Below, in pieces: positions 17,443 to 25,712 of a DNA stretch of 64,000 bases. Position numbers and translations under genes: made by a program. Each line of letters opens with the position of its first letter. The stretch's first letter is position 1. The notes under the pieces are model-generated. The model was not told the DNA's origin, did not search any database, and worked only from the letters and a program-made list of their open reading frames with translations. Source of the DNA: Cognaticolwellia sediminilitoris (lineage in GTDB: Bacteria; Pseudomonadota; Gammaproteobacteria; Enterobacterales; Alteromonadaceae); NCBI GenBank assembly GCA_002104535.1, contig NBOG01000009.1, positions 62,001 to 126,000 on the forward strand, in the 5' to 3' direction.

Positions 17443-19017
17443 CTACAGAATACTTTTAGGAACTAATCGACGTATCTTTACTTTTAATCGTTTAGTTAAA
17501 TCAACTTCACCGTCAGGGTTCCAGTCTAACGTTACCGGCCAAGCATTTTCAGGCTTCATTTCTTCTATCATCCCTTGCTTAATTTCTAAGGCAATTTTTG
17601 ACGATGGGATAATGACAAAATTTTCAGTATTGAGATTAGCACTGCGTGGGTCGATATTGTAGGTGCCAACAACCGCAGTGTGATCATCTATCACCATTGA
17701 TTTAGCATGTAAGCCAAATATAGGTGCTTGTATTAATTGCTTTTGCATGACTTCAGACATAACTTTTTGGCGAATTTTTGCATCAGGTTTAAATTCGAAT
17801 ATTTTAACGCCAGTGTTAAGTAGTGCTGCACGGTCTCGCTGATAACCACTAAAGGCTTCTAAGTTATCGTTAGAAGCAAGGCTATTAGTTAAAATGCTAA
17901 TGTTGACGCCCTTATCAACAGCCGCCTTAAGAATTTTTCGGGTTGCTTTTGTCGTGATTAAATAGGGAGTTTGAATAAGCACCGAGTTTTTTGCACTTTG
18001 TAACAAAGTCACTAATTTGTCGGTTGATAACCCGCCGCCCGCTAAAAATTTATTGGCTGTATTTTTACCCGGCACATCAGAAATATATTCAACATTGTCT
18101 AACCATTGCAGTTGCTGCTGTTGCTGAATGGACGTTATTGCTTGAGGCATATCTCGAATTTTACTTCTAACCGAGGCGACAAAGTTCGTAGGATTACAGG
18201 CGTATTGATGTAAAGGTTCAAAGTTAGGAACATATCCTTCTGGCAGCTTTTCTTTTAGTACATCAAGTACATCTACGCTAAGGTCATTTTGCCAAAACTG
18301 TTCAAACGATGTTTGCACTTGTTTGGTAATGCCGCCAATTAGTAACACATCACGGTCGCGAAAGTTATAGGTGTGATCATAACCGAAATATTCGTCTGCG
18401 ACATTACGGCCACCTGTGATAGCAACTTTACCATCGACAATGAAGGTTTTGTTGTGCATACGTTGATTTAATTGGTGAAAATTGGTGGTTAAACTAACCA
18501 CTTTATCAAAAATATTTTTCCCAATATTGGCGACAGGATTATATATTTTTATCGAAATGTTTGGGTGTGCCGCGATGGTTGTTAGTTCACTACCGCTGGC
18601 TTCTATCATAATGTCATCAACAAGAATGCGAACTTTAATACCACGCTCTGCGGCCCGCACTAAATGGTCAATCGCGATTAAGCCGATGTTGTCGGTGGAA
18701 AAAATAAAATACTGTACATCAATTGTTGTTTCGGCGCTTTCGGTCAACCATGCGCGAGATAACATGGCTTCTATGCCATGCTCTAAAATATAGACCCCTG
18801 TTTGGCTATGCATTTTATGCTCAACAGGGCTTAGGTGATCAGACAATAATTGATTTGAGATTGGCTCAATGGCGGCGCAATAATCGACAGAAGAATCGGC
18901 CGTAAAACTAGACGATTCATTTTCACTACATGCAGCGAGGCCAAGGCAAAATAACAAAGAAATTAATACGCGCCTAAATGTTATAATATAGGCTTGAAAG
19001 GTAGGTAAATTAAACAA
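17443..19017 (-). CDS. Phospholipase D-family lipoprotein (cardiolipin synthase-like)
   Basis: A 524-residue predicted lipoprotein with lipobox LAAC (Cys30). Two HKD motifs make the bilobed PLD active site: HNKTFIVD (His188, Lys190, Asp195) and HAKSMVID (His437, Lys439, Asp444), each followed by the usual G(G/T)xN segment. Cardiolipin synthases ClsA-C have the same layout but are inner-membrane or cytosolic, so this exported form may act on periplasmic or outer-membrane phospholipids. The helical middle between lobes is longer than in Nuc endonucleases, which argues against a nuclease. Co-directional with the downstream hydrolase. Confidence 0.88.
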   Translation of the reverse strand: MFNLPTFQAYIITFRRVLISLLFCLGLAACSENESSSFTADSSVDYCAAIEPISNQLLSDHLSPVEHKMHSQTGVYILEHGIEAMLSRAWLTESAETTIDVQYFIFSTDNIGLIAIDHLVRAAERGIKVRILVDDIMIEASGSELTTIAAHPNISIKIYNPVANIGKNIFDKVVSLTTNFHQLNQRMHNKTFIVDGKVAITGGRNVADEYFGYDHTYNFRDRDVLLIGGITKQVQTSFEQFWQNDLSVDVLDVLKEKLPEGYVPNFEPLHQYACNPTNFVASVRSKIRDMPQAITSIQQQQQLQWLDNVEYISDVPGKNTANKFLAGGGLSTDKLVTLLQSAKNSVLIQTPYLITTKATRKILKAAVDKGVNISILTNSLASNDNLEAFSGYQRDRAALLNTGVKIFEFKPDAKIRQKVMSEVMQKQLIQAPIFGLHAKSMVIDDHTAVVGTYNIDPRSANLNTENFVIIPSSKIALEIKQGMIEEMKPENAWPVTLDWNPDGEVDLTKRLKVKIRRLVPKSIL

Positions 19018-19180
19018 GAATAAATCCTTATAATTCAGGGTAATGATACAAATTCATTCGCTTATTGAAACCTTTTAACTCTGCACCTGCCCAACACGTT
19101 TTAGCGCAGGTAAGCTGATCGATTAAAATCGGATAACCCCAAGTATTGCTTTATTTAAACTTGGAGTTAATTTCAAGTAA

Positions 19181-20080
19181 TTAAAATGCTAACTCAACCG
19201 AAATAGGGCAATGGTCGCTCAGTGTTTGGCTAAGCTCACGAGTATATTTTTCGTCGAATACTAACTGTTCAAAAGAATTAGGTACGTAACGGGCTTTTGC
19301 TTTTGGGTCAAAAACTATGTGGTCGATATAGTCTTTGTAATAACCGCCCCAACATTTTGACTCAGCTTTAATCGTAGGCGCCCAAAGTGCTTCAGGGCCT
19401 TTGTCGTCTATAGTTTGCCATAAACCTTGAATTTCACTGTAATTTAAAGCGATGTCTTGTACAAACCGACGGTTAAAGTCACCTAATAAAACAAAAGGAA
19501 CACCTTCTTTAGCGCGAGCGTCAACCCAAGCTTCAAGCTGTACAGCTTGTTTTGCTAATTCAGCACAGGCAATTTTTGCATACTGCTCTTTCTCATTACT
19601 CGCTGGCATTTGGGCAATACTGGCTTGATCAAGGGCTTTATCGAAACAGCCAGATTTCATGTGCACTGCTAATAGGCGAACGCTTTTACCGTTTTTAGTT
19701 AAAGTAACGTCCATGCCTCTGCGAGCAAGACCTTGGTCAAGTTCGACATATTCAATAGCTTGGGCTTTATAGCCACTGTTTTTTCTCACGGCAACACCAA
19801 CACGCTGAACCCAGTCTTTGGTAGTGAAGAAATAATCGTATTCATCGCCAAATACTTTTTTCGCCCATTTAGCACTTTCAACTTCCTGAAGTGCGATAAC
19901 GTCGGCATCTAATTCACGCGCATAGCGTGCTAATTTTTGGTAATCGGCTTCTTTTCGTTGGTTATATTCATGTGAGCCTAACCAGGCGATATTCCAAGAC
20001 GCTACTTTTAAGGTTTCGGCAAAAGCAATTGGACTTAAAAATGTTACAGCGATAAGAAGTAAGTTAATAAATTTTGTCAT
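19181..20080 (-). CDS. Secreted endonuclease/exonuclease/phosphatase-family protein
   Basis: A 299-residue protein with a signal peptide (1-21, ending AFA). The EEP core is recognisable: ASWNIAWLG (metal-site Asn), ALQEVES (metal-ligand Glu), GDFNRRF (Asp-Asn pair) and SDHCPISVEL (catalytic Asp-His). Such exported EEP proteins are nucleases or phosphodiesterases/sphingomyelinase-like phosphatases; the sequence alone does not decide. An exported nuclease for phosphate or nucleoside scavenging is plausible. Single gene. Confidence 0.85.
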   Translation of the reverse strand: MTKFINLLLIAVTFLSPIAFAETLKVASWNIAWLGSHEYNQRKEADYQKLARYARELDADVIALQEVESAKWAKKVFGDEYDYFFTTKDWVQRVGVAVRKNSGYKAQAIEYVELDQGLARRGMDVTLTKNGKSVRLLAVHMKSGCFDKALDQASIAQMPASNEKEQYAKIACAELAKQAVQLEAWVDARAKEGVPFVLLGDFNRRFVQDIALNYSEIQGLWQTIDDKGPEALWAPTIKAESKCWGGYYKDYIDHIVFDPKAKARYVPNSFEQLVFDEKYTRELSQTLSDHCPISVELAF

Positions 20081-20422
20081 GTCGATATTCTAGATTTTAT
20101 ATTGGGCAGCTATAGTAACCGTTGATTAGGCAAATTCAAATAAGTAATGACTTAAGTTGAGTCGTCGTAATGCTTTCATTGGCTAAAGTCGGTTGTTTAC
20201 TCGACTGCCCACTTGTTACAGTTAAGTTTTTTAAAAAAATTAATTTTATTTAACCCCTTTTCGTACTCCTCGACGTTTTATCAATAATACCTAATGAATT
20301 AGCTTTATATAGCTTAACCATCGGGTATAAGCCAGGAATTGGCCACTGGCTTAGCGTGTGCTCACACTCTTTTTATCAAAACAAAATGTTTATACGTTTT
20401 AATCATAAAATATTGAGGTAAG
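20081..20422. other. Divergent intergenic region upstream of the TonB operon
   Basis: About 340 bp between the EEP and tonB starts. It contains an inverted repeat TAAGCCAG/CTGGCTTA (20328-20353) followed by GTGTG-CT-CACAC and TCTTTTT, about 60 bp before tonB; the second hairpin has too small a loop to be a clean terminator. It may instead mark a binding site or leader structure. No coding frame seen. Confidence 0.35.
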
Positions 20423-21034
20423 ATGATGAAAAAGATAATAACGATAACCGTACTTGCTAGTGCAACTACCTTTGGATTATTTGCCTTTATGGCGTATTTA
20501 GTTAATAACGATCAAGTTTTACCGCCTGTAGTGTTACCTAATGTCATTGTTGAAGTAGCAAAATTGCCCGAGGAAAGGCCACCGGAAGTTAAGCCTAAGT
20601 TTGTTAATGATCCACCTCCGCCGCCTGAGCCTATGCCGCAAACGTTTGAAACGCCAATAGAGACAAGCGCGGTAAGTGAGTATCATTACAATAATGCGCC
20701 TATTACAATAGCTGGCGGCGGTACCAAGCTAAGCTTTGGTGGCCAAACTGGTGATAATGATGCTCGTCCCATTGTCCGTATTAACCCTAAATATCCAATA
20801 AGTGCGATGCGAGATGGTATTCAGGGCTGGGTAAAGTTACGTTTTGATATTAATGCCTTGGGCGGTGTAACCAATGTTGAGGTTATTGATGCAGAGCCAA
20901 AACGCGTATTCAATCAGTCAGCTAAACAAGCTTTACGCAAATGGAAATATCGCGCAAAATCTGAAGCGGGCAACACCGTCGTTCAGCAAGGTTTAACCGT
21001 ACAGCTAGATTTTACTATTGATCAACAAAGTTAG
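20423..21034 (+). CDS. Energy transducer TonB
   Basis: A 203-residue protein with one N-terminal membrane helix (about 5-27), a Pro/Glu/Lys-rich spacer (residues 47-75, with PPPPPEP) and a C-terminal TonB domain beginning ARPIVRINPKYPISAMRDGI and ending with LRKWKYRAK...VQLDFTI. It should couple the proton-motive force (through ExbB/ExbD, not in this window) to outer-membrane TonB-dependent receptors. GAGG five bases upstream supports the start. Followed after 9 bp by an ECF sigma factor and then a second TonB-domain protein. Confidence 0.92.
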   Translation: MMKKIITITVLASATTFGLFAFMAYLVNNDQVLPPVVLPNVIVEVAKLPEERPPEVKPKFVNDPPPPPEPMPQTFETPIETSAVSEYHYNNAPITIAGGGTKLSFGGQTGDNDARPIVRINPKYPISAMRDGIQGWVKLRFDINALGGVTNVEVIDAEPKRVFNQSAKQALRKWKYRAKSEAGNTVVQQGLTVQLDFTIDQQS

Positions 21035-21043
21035 GATGAAAAT

Positions 21044-21610
21044 TTGCAGTTACCGTCAATGATTAAAGGTTGGTATAACCCTAAAACCAGTCCTGAAAGG
21101 TTACTGACAAAATATCGTGCGACCGGTAAAAACAAGTATTTGTCTTTGCTGGTTGCACAATTTAATTTGTCGTTATATCACTATCTTTTGAGCCAATCCA
21201 ATAAAGAACTGGCCGAAGACGTGCTGCAAACAACGTGGTTAAAAGTTATTAATACACAACAACAAAATAAAAACCAAAGTCATGTGAAAAGTTGGCTTTT
21301 TACCATTGCTAGACATACTTTAATTGATGAGTTTCGACGCCAAAATAAATGGCAGAATGCTGTGCTAGATGAAGATAAAATATTAACCGTCGATCTTGAG
21401 CAGTCAATACAAACGGCTGATAGATTAAGTCAATTTAACGCTGCCTTAGCGCAATTACCTTTTTTACAGCGAGAAGCTTTTATTTTTCAACAAGAGGGCT
21501 TTTCTGTTTTGGAAATAGCGACGTTAACCAACGACAGCTTTGAAACCATTAAAAGCCGATTACGTTATGCCCGCAATAATTTAAGTTATTTGCTAGGAAC
21601 TGAATCATGA
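21044..21610 (+). CDS. ECF-type RNA polymerase sigma factor
   Basis: A 188-residue sigma-70-family factor with regions 2 and 4 only. Region 2: LAEDVLQTTWLKV (about 58-70) and SWLFTIARHTLIDEFRRQ (84-101). Region 4: LPFLQREAFIFQQEGFSVLEIA with SFETIKSRLRYARNNL as the DNA-recognition helix. TTG is the likely start; the tonB gene ends 9 bp earlier. The stop overlaps the start of the next gene as ATGA, the classic arrangement for a sigma factor and its membrane anti-sigma regulator. No conserved target promoter could be picked out in this window. Confidence 0.9.
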   Translation: MQLPSMIKGWYNPKTSPERLLTKYRATGKNKYLSLLVAQFNLSLYHYLLSQSNKELAEDVLQTTWLKVINTQQQNKNQSHVKSWLFTIARHTLIDEFRRQNKWQNAVLDEDKILTVDLEQSIQTADRLSQFNAALAQLPFLQREAFIFQQEGFSVLEIATLTNDSFETIKSRLRYARNNLSYLLGTES

Positions 21611-22320
21611 GTGCCGATAAATTTGATAATGAGCTATCTAGCCTTTATCAACAAAGAAAACAGCAAACTACAGTGCCATCAGTGGACTTAACAGGTGAAG
21701 CGAAAGCAATAAAGGTATCGCGATCACCTTTTAATATTTTAGCTTTGCTGCTAACCGGTGGGGTAGCATCATTTGGCATATTGGCCGTGGTTACCCACTT
21801 TGCCAAGCCGCCAGTCCACGGCGAGAATTACCAATATAAACAGCATTCGGTTCGCGTAGTTGAAATGATTGAGGTACCAGAAGAAGTAGTTTTAGCGCCA
21901 GTAATACCACCACTACCGCCTAAACCGAAAAGTTTAGCACCAAAAAATGTTGACCCCAGTAGCCACAATCCAACGGCACTGGCCATTGTAACGCCTGACT
22001 TTTCGTTAAATAAAGCGTTAAAGCAAGCAGTTAAAGTGCCGAAAGTTTCACCGGTTGACGTTGCGATATTGCCTATTCATAAAGTAATGCCTGAATATCC
22101 AATATCTGCTATTTATGCGCGTGAAGCCGGTAGAGTTAAGCTACAGTATCGAATTTCAAATGAGGGTAAGGTAGTTGATATAGAATCTTTAAGTCCACAC
22201 AAGTCTCGTTTGTTAGAGCGCTCAGCAAAACAAGCGCTAGCAAAATGGCGTTACCCAGCAGAAGCTAGCAGTGACAAAGCTCTAGAAATTGAATTTGAAT
22301 TCAATTTGAGACAAGATTGA
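21607..22320 (+). CDS. Membrane-anchored TonB-domain protein in the anti-sigma position
   Basis: A 237-residue protein translationally coupled to the sigma factor (ATGA overlap). Residues 1-40 are a short charged cytoplasmic segment (FDNELSSLYQQRKQQ), 41-65 a single membrane helix, 90-110 a proline-rich stretch (PPLPPKPK), and 150-237 a TonB C-terminal domain (HKVMPEYPISAIYAREAGRV through LAKWRYPA). The layout equals TonB, but the gene position and N-terminal segment are those of an anti-sigma factor. It could be a second TonB, or a fused regulator sensing TonB-linked transport. The sigma-binding zinc motif HxxxCxxC is absent. Confidence 0.8.
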   Translation: MSADKFDNELSSLYQQRKQQTTVPSVDLTGEAKAIKVSRSPFNILALLLTGGVASFGILAVVTHFAKPPVHGENYQYKQHSVRVVEMIEVPEEVVLAPVIPPLPPKPKSLAPKNVDPSSHNPTALAIVTPDFSLNKALKQAVKVPKVSPVDVAILPIHKVMPEYPISAIYAREAGRVKLQYRISNEGKVVDIESLSPHKSRLLERSAKQALAKWRYPAEASSDKALEIEFEFNLRQD

Positions 22321-22326
22321 ACACGT

Positions 22327-23046
22327 TTATTTAAGGTTATATTTGCCTTTGCTGAGCATATGTACTGTCCAAATTAGACCTGAAAGCGTTAACCATAATG
22401 TGATAAAGGCAAATAGCATAATTTGTATGCTGTTGAAGTTGCCAGCACTACCGTAATCCATGAAGTGCAACATGAAGAAAAAATCAGCAAAACGTTTGTC
22501 GCTATTACTATGACCAACCAGACGCCCTGAGCCTTGTTCAACGTATACACTCGTTTCCAATTCATCAGAGAAATTTATTTGCCAAGTAGGATTTTTTTGT
22601 ATGAGAAAATCGTCAATAGGTGGTGTTAATAACGTGACGGATGCAATGTTTCCTGGGCCACTATAACTGGCTTTTGCAATATCAGCGGCAAATTTTTCGT
22701 CAACTTGAGTTAATTGACCATTGGTCGCATTAACCAAGTGGTAATTATTTTCGAGATGACGATATAAGCCTTTTTTATGGGTCAATAAATAATAAGGTGT
22801 AGACAGTAAAGTCGTTTGGGTCAGTTTTATCGTGTCAGGATAAGATTGGAGTATCTTTTCAACTGAGAGCAAGTTTACGCCAGATGGCACAGGCTGCTTT
22901 GCGATCATTTTTTGTCGATAGGTGTTACCGCTCGCTTTCTCATGATCAATGACATTAAATGTTAAACCACTGATCACCCAAATAAGCACTTGCAGGCCAA
23001 TGAGTAAAGAACCCCATTTGTGAATTTTTCTTACCCACTTCATCAT
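22327..23046 (-). CDS. PepSY-associated membrane protein (second of pair)
   Basis: A 239-residue inner membrane protein with an N-terminal helix (RKIHKWGSLLIGLQVLIWVI), a periplasmic domain of about 150 residues carrying PepSY-like strands, and a C-terminal helix (LFAFITLWLTLSGLIW). Its start overlaps the stop of the upstream paralogue by 4 bp (ATGA). PepSY_TM proteins are often near siderophore or heme uptake genes and some act as ferric reductases, but no heme or iron ligand is certain here. Converges on the TonB/sigma operon with a 6-bp gap. Confidence 0.8.
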   Translation of the reverse strand: MMKWVRKIHKWGSLLIGLQVLIWVISGLTFNVIDHEKASGNTYRQKMIAKQPVPSGVNLLSVEKILQSYPDTIKLTQTTLLSTPYYLLTHKKGLYRHLENNYHLVNATNGQLTQVDEKFAADIAKASYSGPGNIASVTLLTPPIDDFLIQKNPTWQINFSDELETSVYVEQGSGRLVGHSNSDKRFADFFFMLHFMDYGSAGNFNSIQIMLFAFITLWLTLSGLIWTVHMLSKGKYNLK

Positions 23047-23810
23047 GACTGCTTATCCGTTGATAATTTAATTTTTCTTGGCGTTTTTTTTGCCGAGCTT
23101 TTGCGTTTTTTTTGCGGAAATATAAATGGTCTTACTACTCTAGAGTAAGTTAAAACTAGACCACTCAAAGCAGCAATTAAGGCGAGTGTTGAAATAATGA
23201 ATAGTAACCAATTACTGACATCACTTTCGCCGCCATATTCCATTATATGAAAACGGAACATCCAATCAAATAATCGCCAAAAGCTATGTCGCTTAGTCAC
23301 AACTTCACCAGTATTTGCCGAAACATAAAGTGATGGAGAAGAGAAGTGGTCAAAATTAATTTGCCAAACCGGCAAATGTCGAGCACTTAATTCGAACGGA
23401 GGATTTTCAGTAATTAATTCGGTACTGACAATATCGTCATTACCAGTATATGCGTGCTTAGCGATTGCAGAAGCTAAACTCTTATTGATTGGAGATAATA
23501 ACTCGCCTGTACGGGCATCAAGGGTTACTTTCTGGCCATTATTGCTAAATCGATATATTTCGCGATCAATGAGTAGGTCAACCGATAATTTTTTAGCATT
23601 AGGAAAGCGTTTATATAATGCTGATGAGGTAAACGTTAAGTTTTCTGGCTTGATGGTGTTTTGATGAGTAACGACTAAGCTGTCGCCGTGAATATAATCG
23701 ATATCAAAAAAGACCATATAAGCACCAGTGACTGACCAAATAACAAACTGTACGCCGATGAACAGCATCAGCCATTTATGAACTTTTTTACTGATATTCG
23801 CTAGTTTCAT
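23043..23810 (-). CDS. PepSY-associated membrane protein (first of pair)
   Basis: A 255-residue paralogue of the next gene with the same plan: N-terminal helix (KKVHKWLMLFIGVQFVIWSVTG), periplasmic part with LDARTGELLSP, VWQINFDHFSSPSLYVSANTG, and a C-terminal helix (LLFIISTLALIAALSGLVLT) followed by a Lys/Arg-rich tail. The VHKW/IHKW start and the paired VWQINF-(S/H)-LYV(S/E) strand recur in both proteins, so they arose by duplication and may form a heterodimer. First gene of a two-gene operon. Iron or redox function is inference from neighbours. Confidence 0.8.
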   Translation of the reverse strand: MKLANISKKVHKWLMLFIGVQFVIWSVTGAYMVFFDIDYIHGDSLVVTHQNTIKPENLTFTSSALYKRFPNAKKLSVDLLIDREIYRFSNNGQKVTLDARTGELLSPINKSLASAIAKHAYTGNDDIVSTELITENPPFELSARHLPVWQINFDHFSSPSLYVSANTGEVVTKRHSFWRLFDWMFRFHIMEYGGESDVSNWLLFIISTLALIAALSGLVLTYSRVVRPFIFPQKKRKSSAKKTPRKIKLSTDKQS

Positions 23811-24205
23811 TGGTTTTTGGCTTGTTTTTGTTGTTGTAACATATTTTGTATTAATTTAACTGGAGCCGTCACTACAGTGTATTGAAAGAGGTGATGAATT
23901 TAATTTGATGCAATATAACATAGTTCTAACTAACTGCAATAATGTGGCTGAACAGTGCTAAGTTGCCAAAATAATTCAAGAATATTAAATAGACATTATT
24001 TGATATTAACCTGAGATAAGGTTCATGCACAGGCTTTTATGATCGTTGAGAGGCTTAATATTAAGCTTAATTTTTGTATTTTTTAGAAAATCAGGAATGA
24101 TATTGATATAGTGCATGTGGTTAACTAAGTAAGAACTGTACTATTAAACAGCGCTAAAAAGCGTAATAAAAATGTCCACACATTATTTTAAAGGCCTATT
24201 ACTCC
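23811..24205. other. Divergent intergenic region, no clear feature
   Basis: About 395 bp of AT-rich sequence between the PepSY operon and the 139-residue gene. It must contain both promoters, but I see no convincing -35/-10 pair, Fur box or coding frame. A palindromic TTAAGCTTAA at about 24060-24070 is short and may be chance. Confidence 0.3.
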
Positions 24206-24625
24206 ATGGATATTATGACTGAAACGCTGCCTATCACGATTAAATCTAGTGATGATTTAATCGATCAAATTAGTAATATAGCCTCAATTTGTAATAAATT
24301 AGAAGCGCAGCTTAATTTTCACACCATGACAGCAAATTGGTATGGGGAAGAAGAAAATGTCTTACTGATTAACTTCCAACTTATTTCGATTAATGAATAT
24401 AACCATCCAACAAGTTCAGCTAATCAAGTTTTTGAAGAAGCGTTGGCAGATGATGTTAGATTATTGAGCTCGACTAATGATTTAGTCGATTGTCAGGTCG
24501 CAATAACCTTGGCCGAATTTGAATTAATTAAGCAACAGCCGAAAATTCTATCAGGCTACCTTGCAAAGAAATTAACTAAAATACTGAATTTGATTGCTGA
24601 TAAGTATCAGCTCGAACAAATATAA
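24206..24625 (+). CDS. Protein of unknown function
   Basis: A 139-residue acidic, soluble-looking protein with no signal peptide, Cys cluster or membrane helix (two isolated Cys only). It is predicted to be mixed alpha/beta, with a C-terminal helix (ILSGYLAKKLTKILNLIADKYQ). I recognise no family. ATG at 24206 has AAAGG 11 bases upstream; the in-frame ATG three codons later is possible. It lies between PepSY genes and lexA, followed by a 170-bp untranslated stretch and a strong terminator. Confidence 0.55.
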   Translation: MDIMTETLPITIKSSDDLIDQISNIASICNKLEAQLNFHTMTANWYGEEENVLLINFQLISINEYNHPTSSANQVFEEALADDVRLLSSTNDLVDCQVAITLAEFELIKQQPKILSGYLAKKLTKILNLIADKYQLEQI

Positions 24626-24796
24626 CTATCTGATTGCTAGGTAAATATACTTACTTTTAATTGAATAACTTCTCTTCGATTAAATTATTTTAAAAATTAT
24701 TTGAACTACTGCTGCTAGACAGACTCTTACTTAGCAAGAGATTCTCCCCTCTGTATTTATTTTAGTGTTTTTATAGTGTTGTTCAGTATTATTTAT
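24626..24796 (+). other. Structured 3' region or small RNA ahead of a terminator
   Basis: Noncoding stretch that includes a hairpin CTCTT-ACTTAGC-AAGAG (24724-24740) followed by an unpaired CTCCCCTC (24744-24751). That C-rich segment can pair with GAGGGG of the downstream terminator (24810-24815), an alternative to the terminator stem. It could be a long 3' untranslated region of the upstream gene or a separate small RNA; no clear promoter was found. Confidence 0.35.
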
Positions 24797-24826
24797 ACGC
24801 TCCTCATTTGAGGGGCGTTTTTTTTT
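24797..24826 (+). terminator. Rho-independent terminator upstream of lexA
   Basis: Stem ACGCTCCTC/GAGGGGCGT (9 bp with one G-U), ATTT loop, then nine T. It ends whatever transcript runs through 24206-24796, about 155 bp before the lexA operators. Confidence 0.85.
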
Positions 24827-24980
24827 GATTCTTTTTAGTGCACTTTTAAATATGCTTAACGTGAGATAACTTTTTAAAATTGAGCGTGGTTGAATAGCAA
24901 TATTCAAAATCTACCTATTGCTAAAATAAAGTCATCTGCCTTTACGACTATTTCAATAACCACTTGCGTTTATTTAAAGC

Positions 24981-24996
24981 CTGTATACAATGACAG
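24981..24996. promoter_or_regulatory. LexA binding site (SOS box 1)
   Basis: CTGTATACAATGACAG matches the gammaproteobacterial LexA consensus CTGT-N8-ACAG exactly. It lies 52 bp before the lexA start and, with box 2, implies autoregulation as in E. coli. Confidence 0.92.
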
Positions 24997-25001
24997 TAAT
25001 A

Positions 25002-25017
25002 CTGTTTAAAAACACAG
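25002..25017. promoter_or_regulatory. LexA binding site (SOS box 2)
   Basis: CTGTTTAAAAACACAG again fits CTGT-N8-ACAG exactly. The centres of the two boxes are 21 bp apart, two turns of the helix, so two LexA dimers can bind on one face, as at E. coli lexA. Confidence 0.92.
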
Positions 25018-25047
25018 GCTTGCTCTTAAGTCACTTAAGGAATAAAT

Positions 25048-25662
25048 ATGCGCCCTTTAACACCCAGACAACAGCAAATTTTTGATCTGATCAGAGAGAA
25101 AATTTCTGATACGGGTATGCCACCAACACGTGCCGAAATTGCTACTTTTTTTGGTTTTAAATCAGCTAATGCCGCTGAAGAACATCTAAAAGCCCTCGCT
25201 AAAAAAGGCTATATTGAGATGTTACCTGGCACATCGCGTGGAATTCGACTTGCTGAAGAGTTTGTCGAAGAAGAAGGCTTGCCTTTGATTGGCCGCGTTG
25301 CAGCTGGCGAGCCTATTTTAGCGCAAGAGCATGTAGAACAGCACTATAAAGTTGACGGCAGTTTATTTCACCCCGCAGCGGATTATTTATTGCGGGTAAA
25401 CGGCGAAAGCATGAAAGATATTGGCATTTTAGATGGTGACTTGTTAGCTGTGCATCAAACCACTGACGTTCAAAACGGCCAAGTTATTGTTGCTCGTGTT
25501 GAAGACGATGTTACCGTTAAGCGTTTTAAACGTGAAGGCAATGTAGTTTATTTACATGCTGAAAATGAAGACTTTGAGCCCATTAAAGTCGATTTAGCGA
25601 CGCAACATTTTAATGTTGAAGGTATTGCTGTTGGTGTTATTCGTGCCGCTGATTGGATGTAA
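25048..25662 (+). CDS. lexA: SOS transcriptional repressor LexA
   Basis: A 204-residue protein with an N-terminal winged helix ([39 protein letters not shown]), the self-cleavage site Ala86-Gly87 in VAAGEP, and the S24-type catalytic dyad Ser121 (NGESM) and Lys158 (VKRF). All are offset by +2 from E. coli LexA (84/85, 119, 156). It represses DNA-repair genes until RecA-ssDNA triggers self-cleavage. AAGGAA precedes the ATG. Two operators upstream show autorepression; a terminator 18 bp after the stop suggests a single-gene transcript. Confidence 0.97.
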   Translation: MRPLTPRQQQIFDLIREKISDTGMPPTRAEIATFFGFKSANAAEEHLKALAKKGYIEMLPGTSRGIRLAEEFVEEEGLPLIGRVAAGEPILAQEHVEQHYKVDGSLFHPAADYLLRVNGESMKDIGILDGDLLAVHQTTDVQNGQVIVARVEDDVTVKRFKREGNVVYLHAENEDFEPIKVDLATQHFNVEGIAVGVIRAADWM

Positions 25663-25680
25663 AAATTAGCAAGCCAAAAC

Positions 25681-25712
25681 AACGCAGGTTTAGCCTTAAA
25701 TCTGCGTTTTTA
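25681..25712 (+). terminator. lexA terminator
   Basis: AACGCAG pairs with CTGCGTT, extended by G-U and TTTA/TAAA to a 12-bp stem around a GCCT loop (25681-25708), then a T run. Confidence 0.85.
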
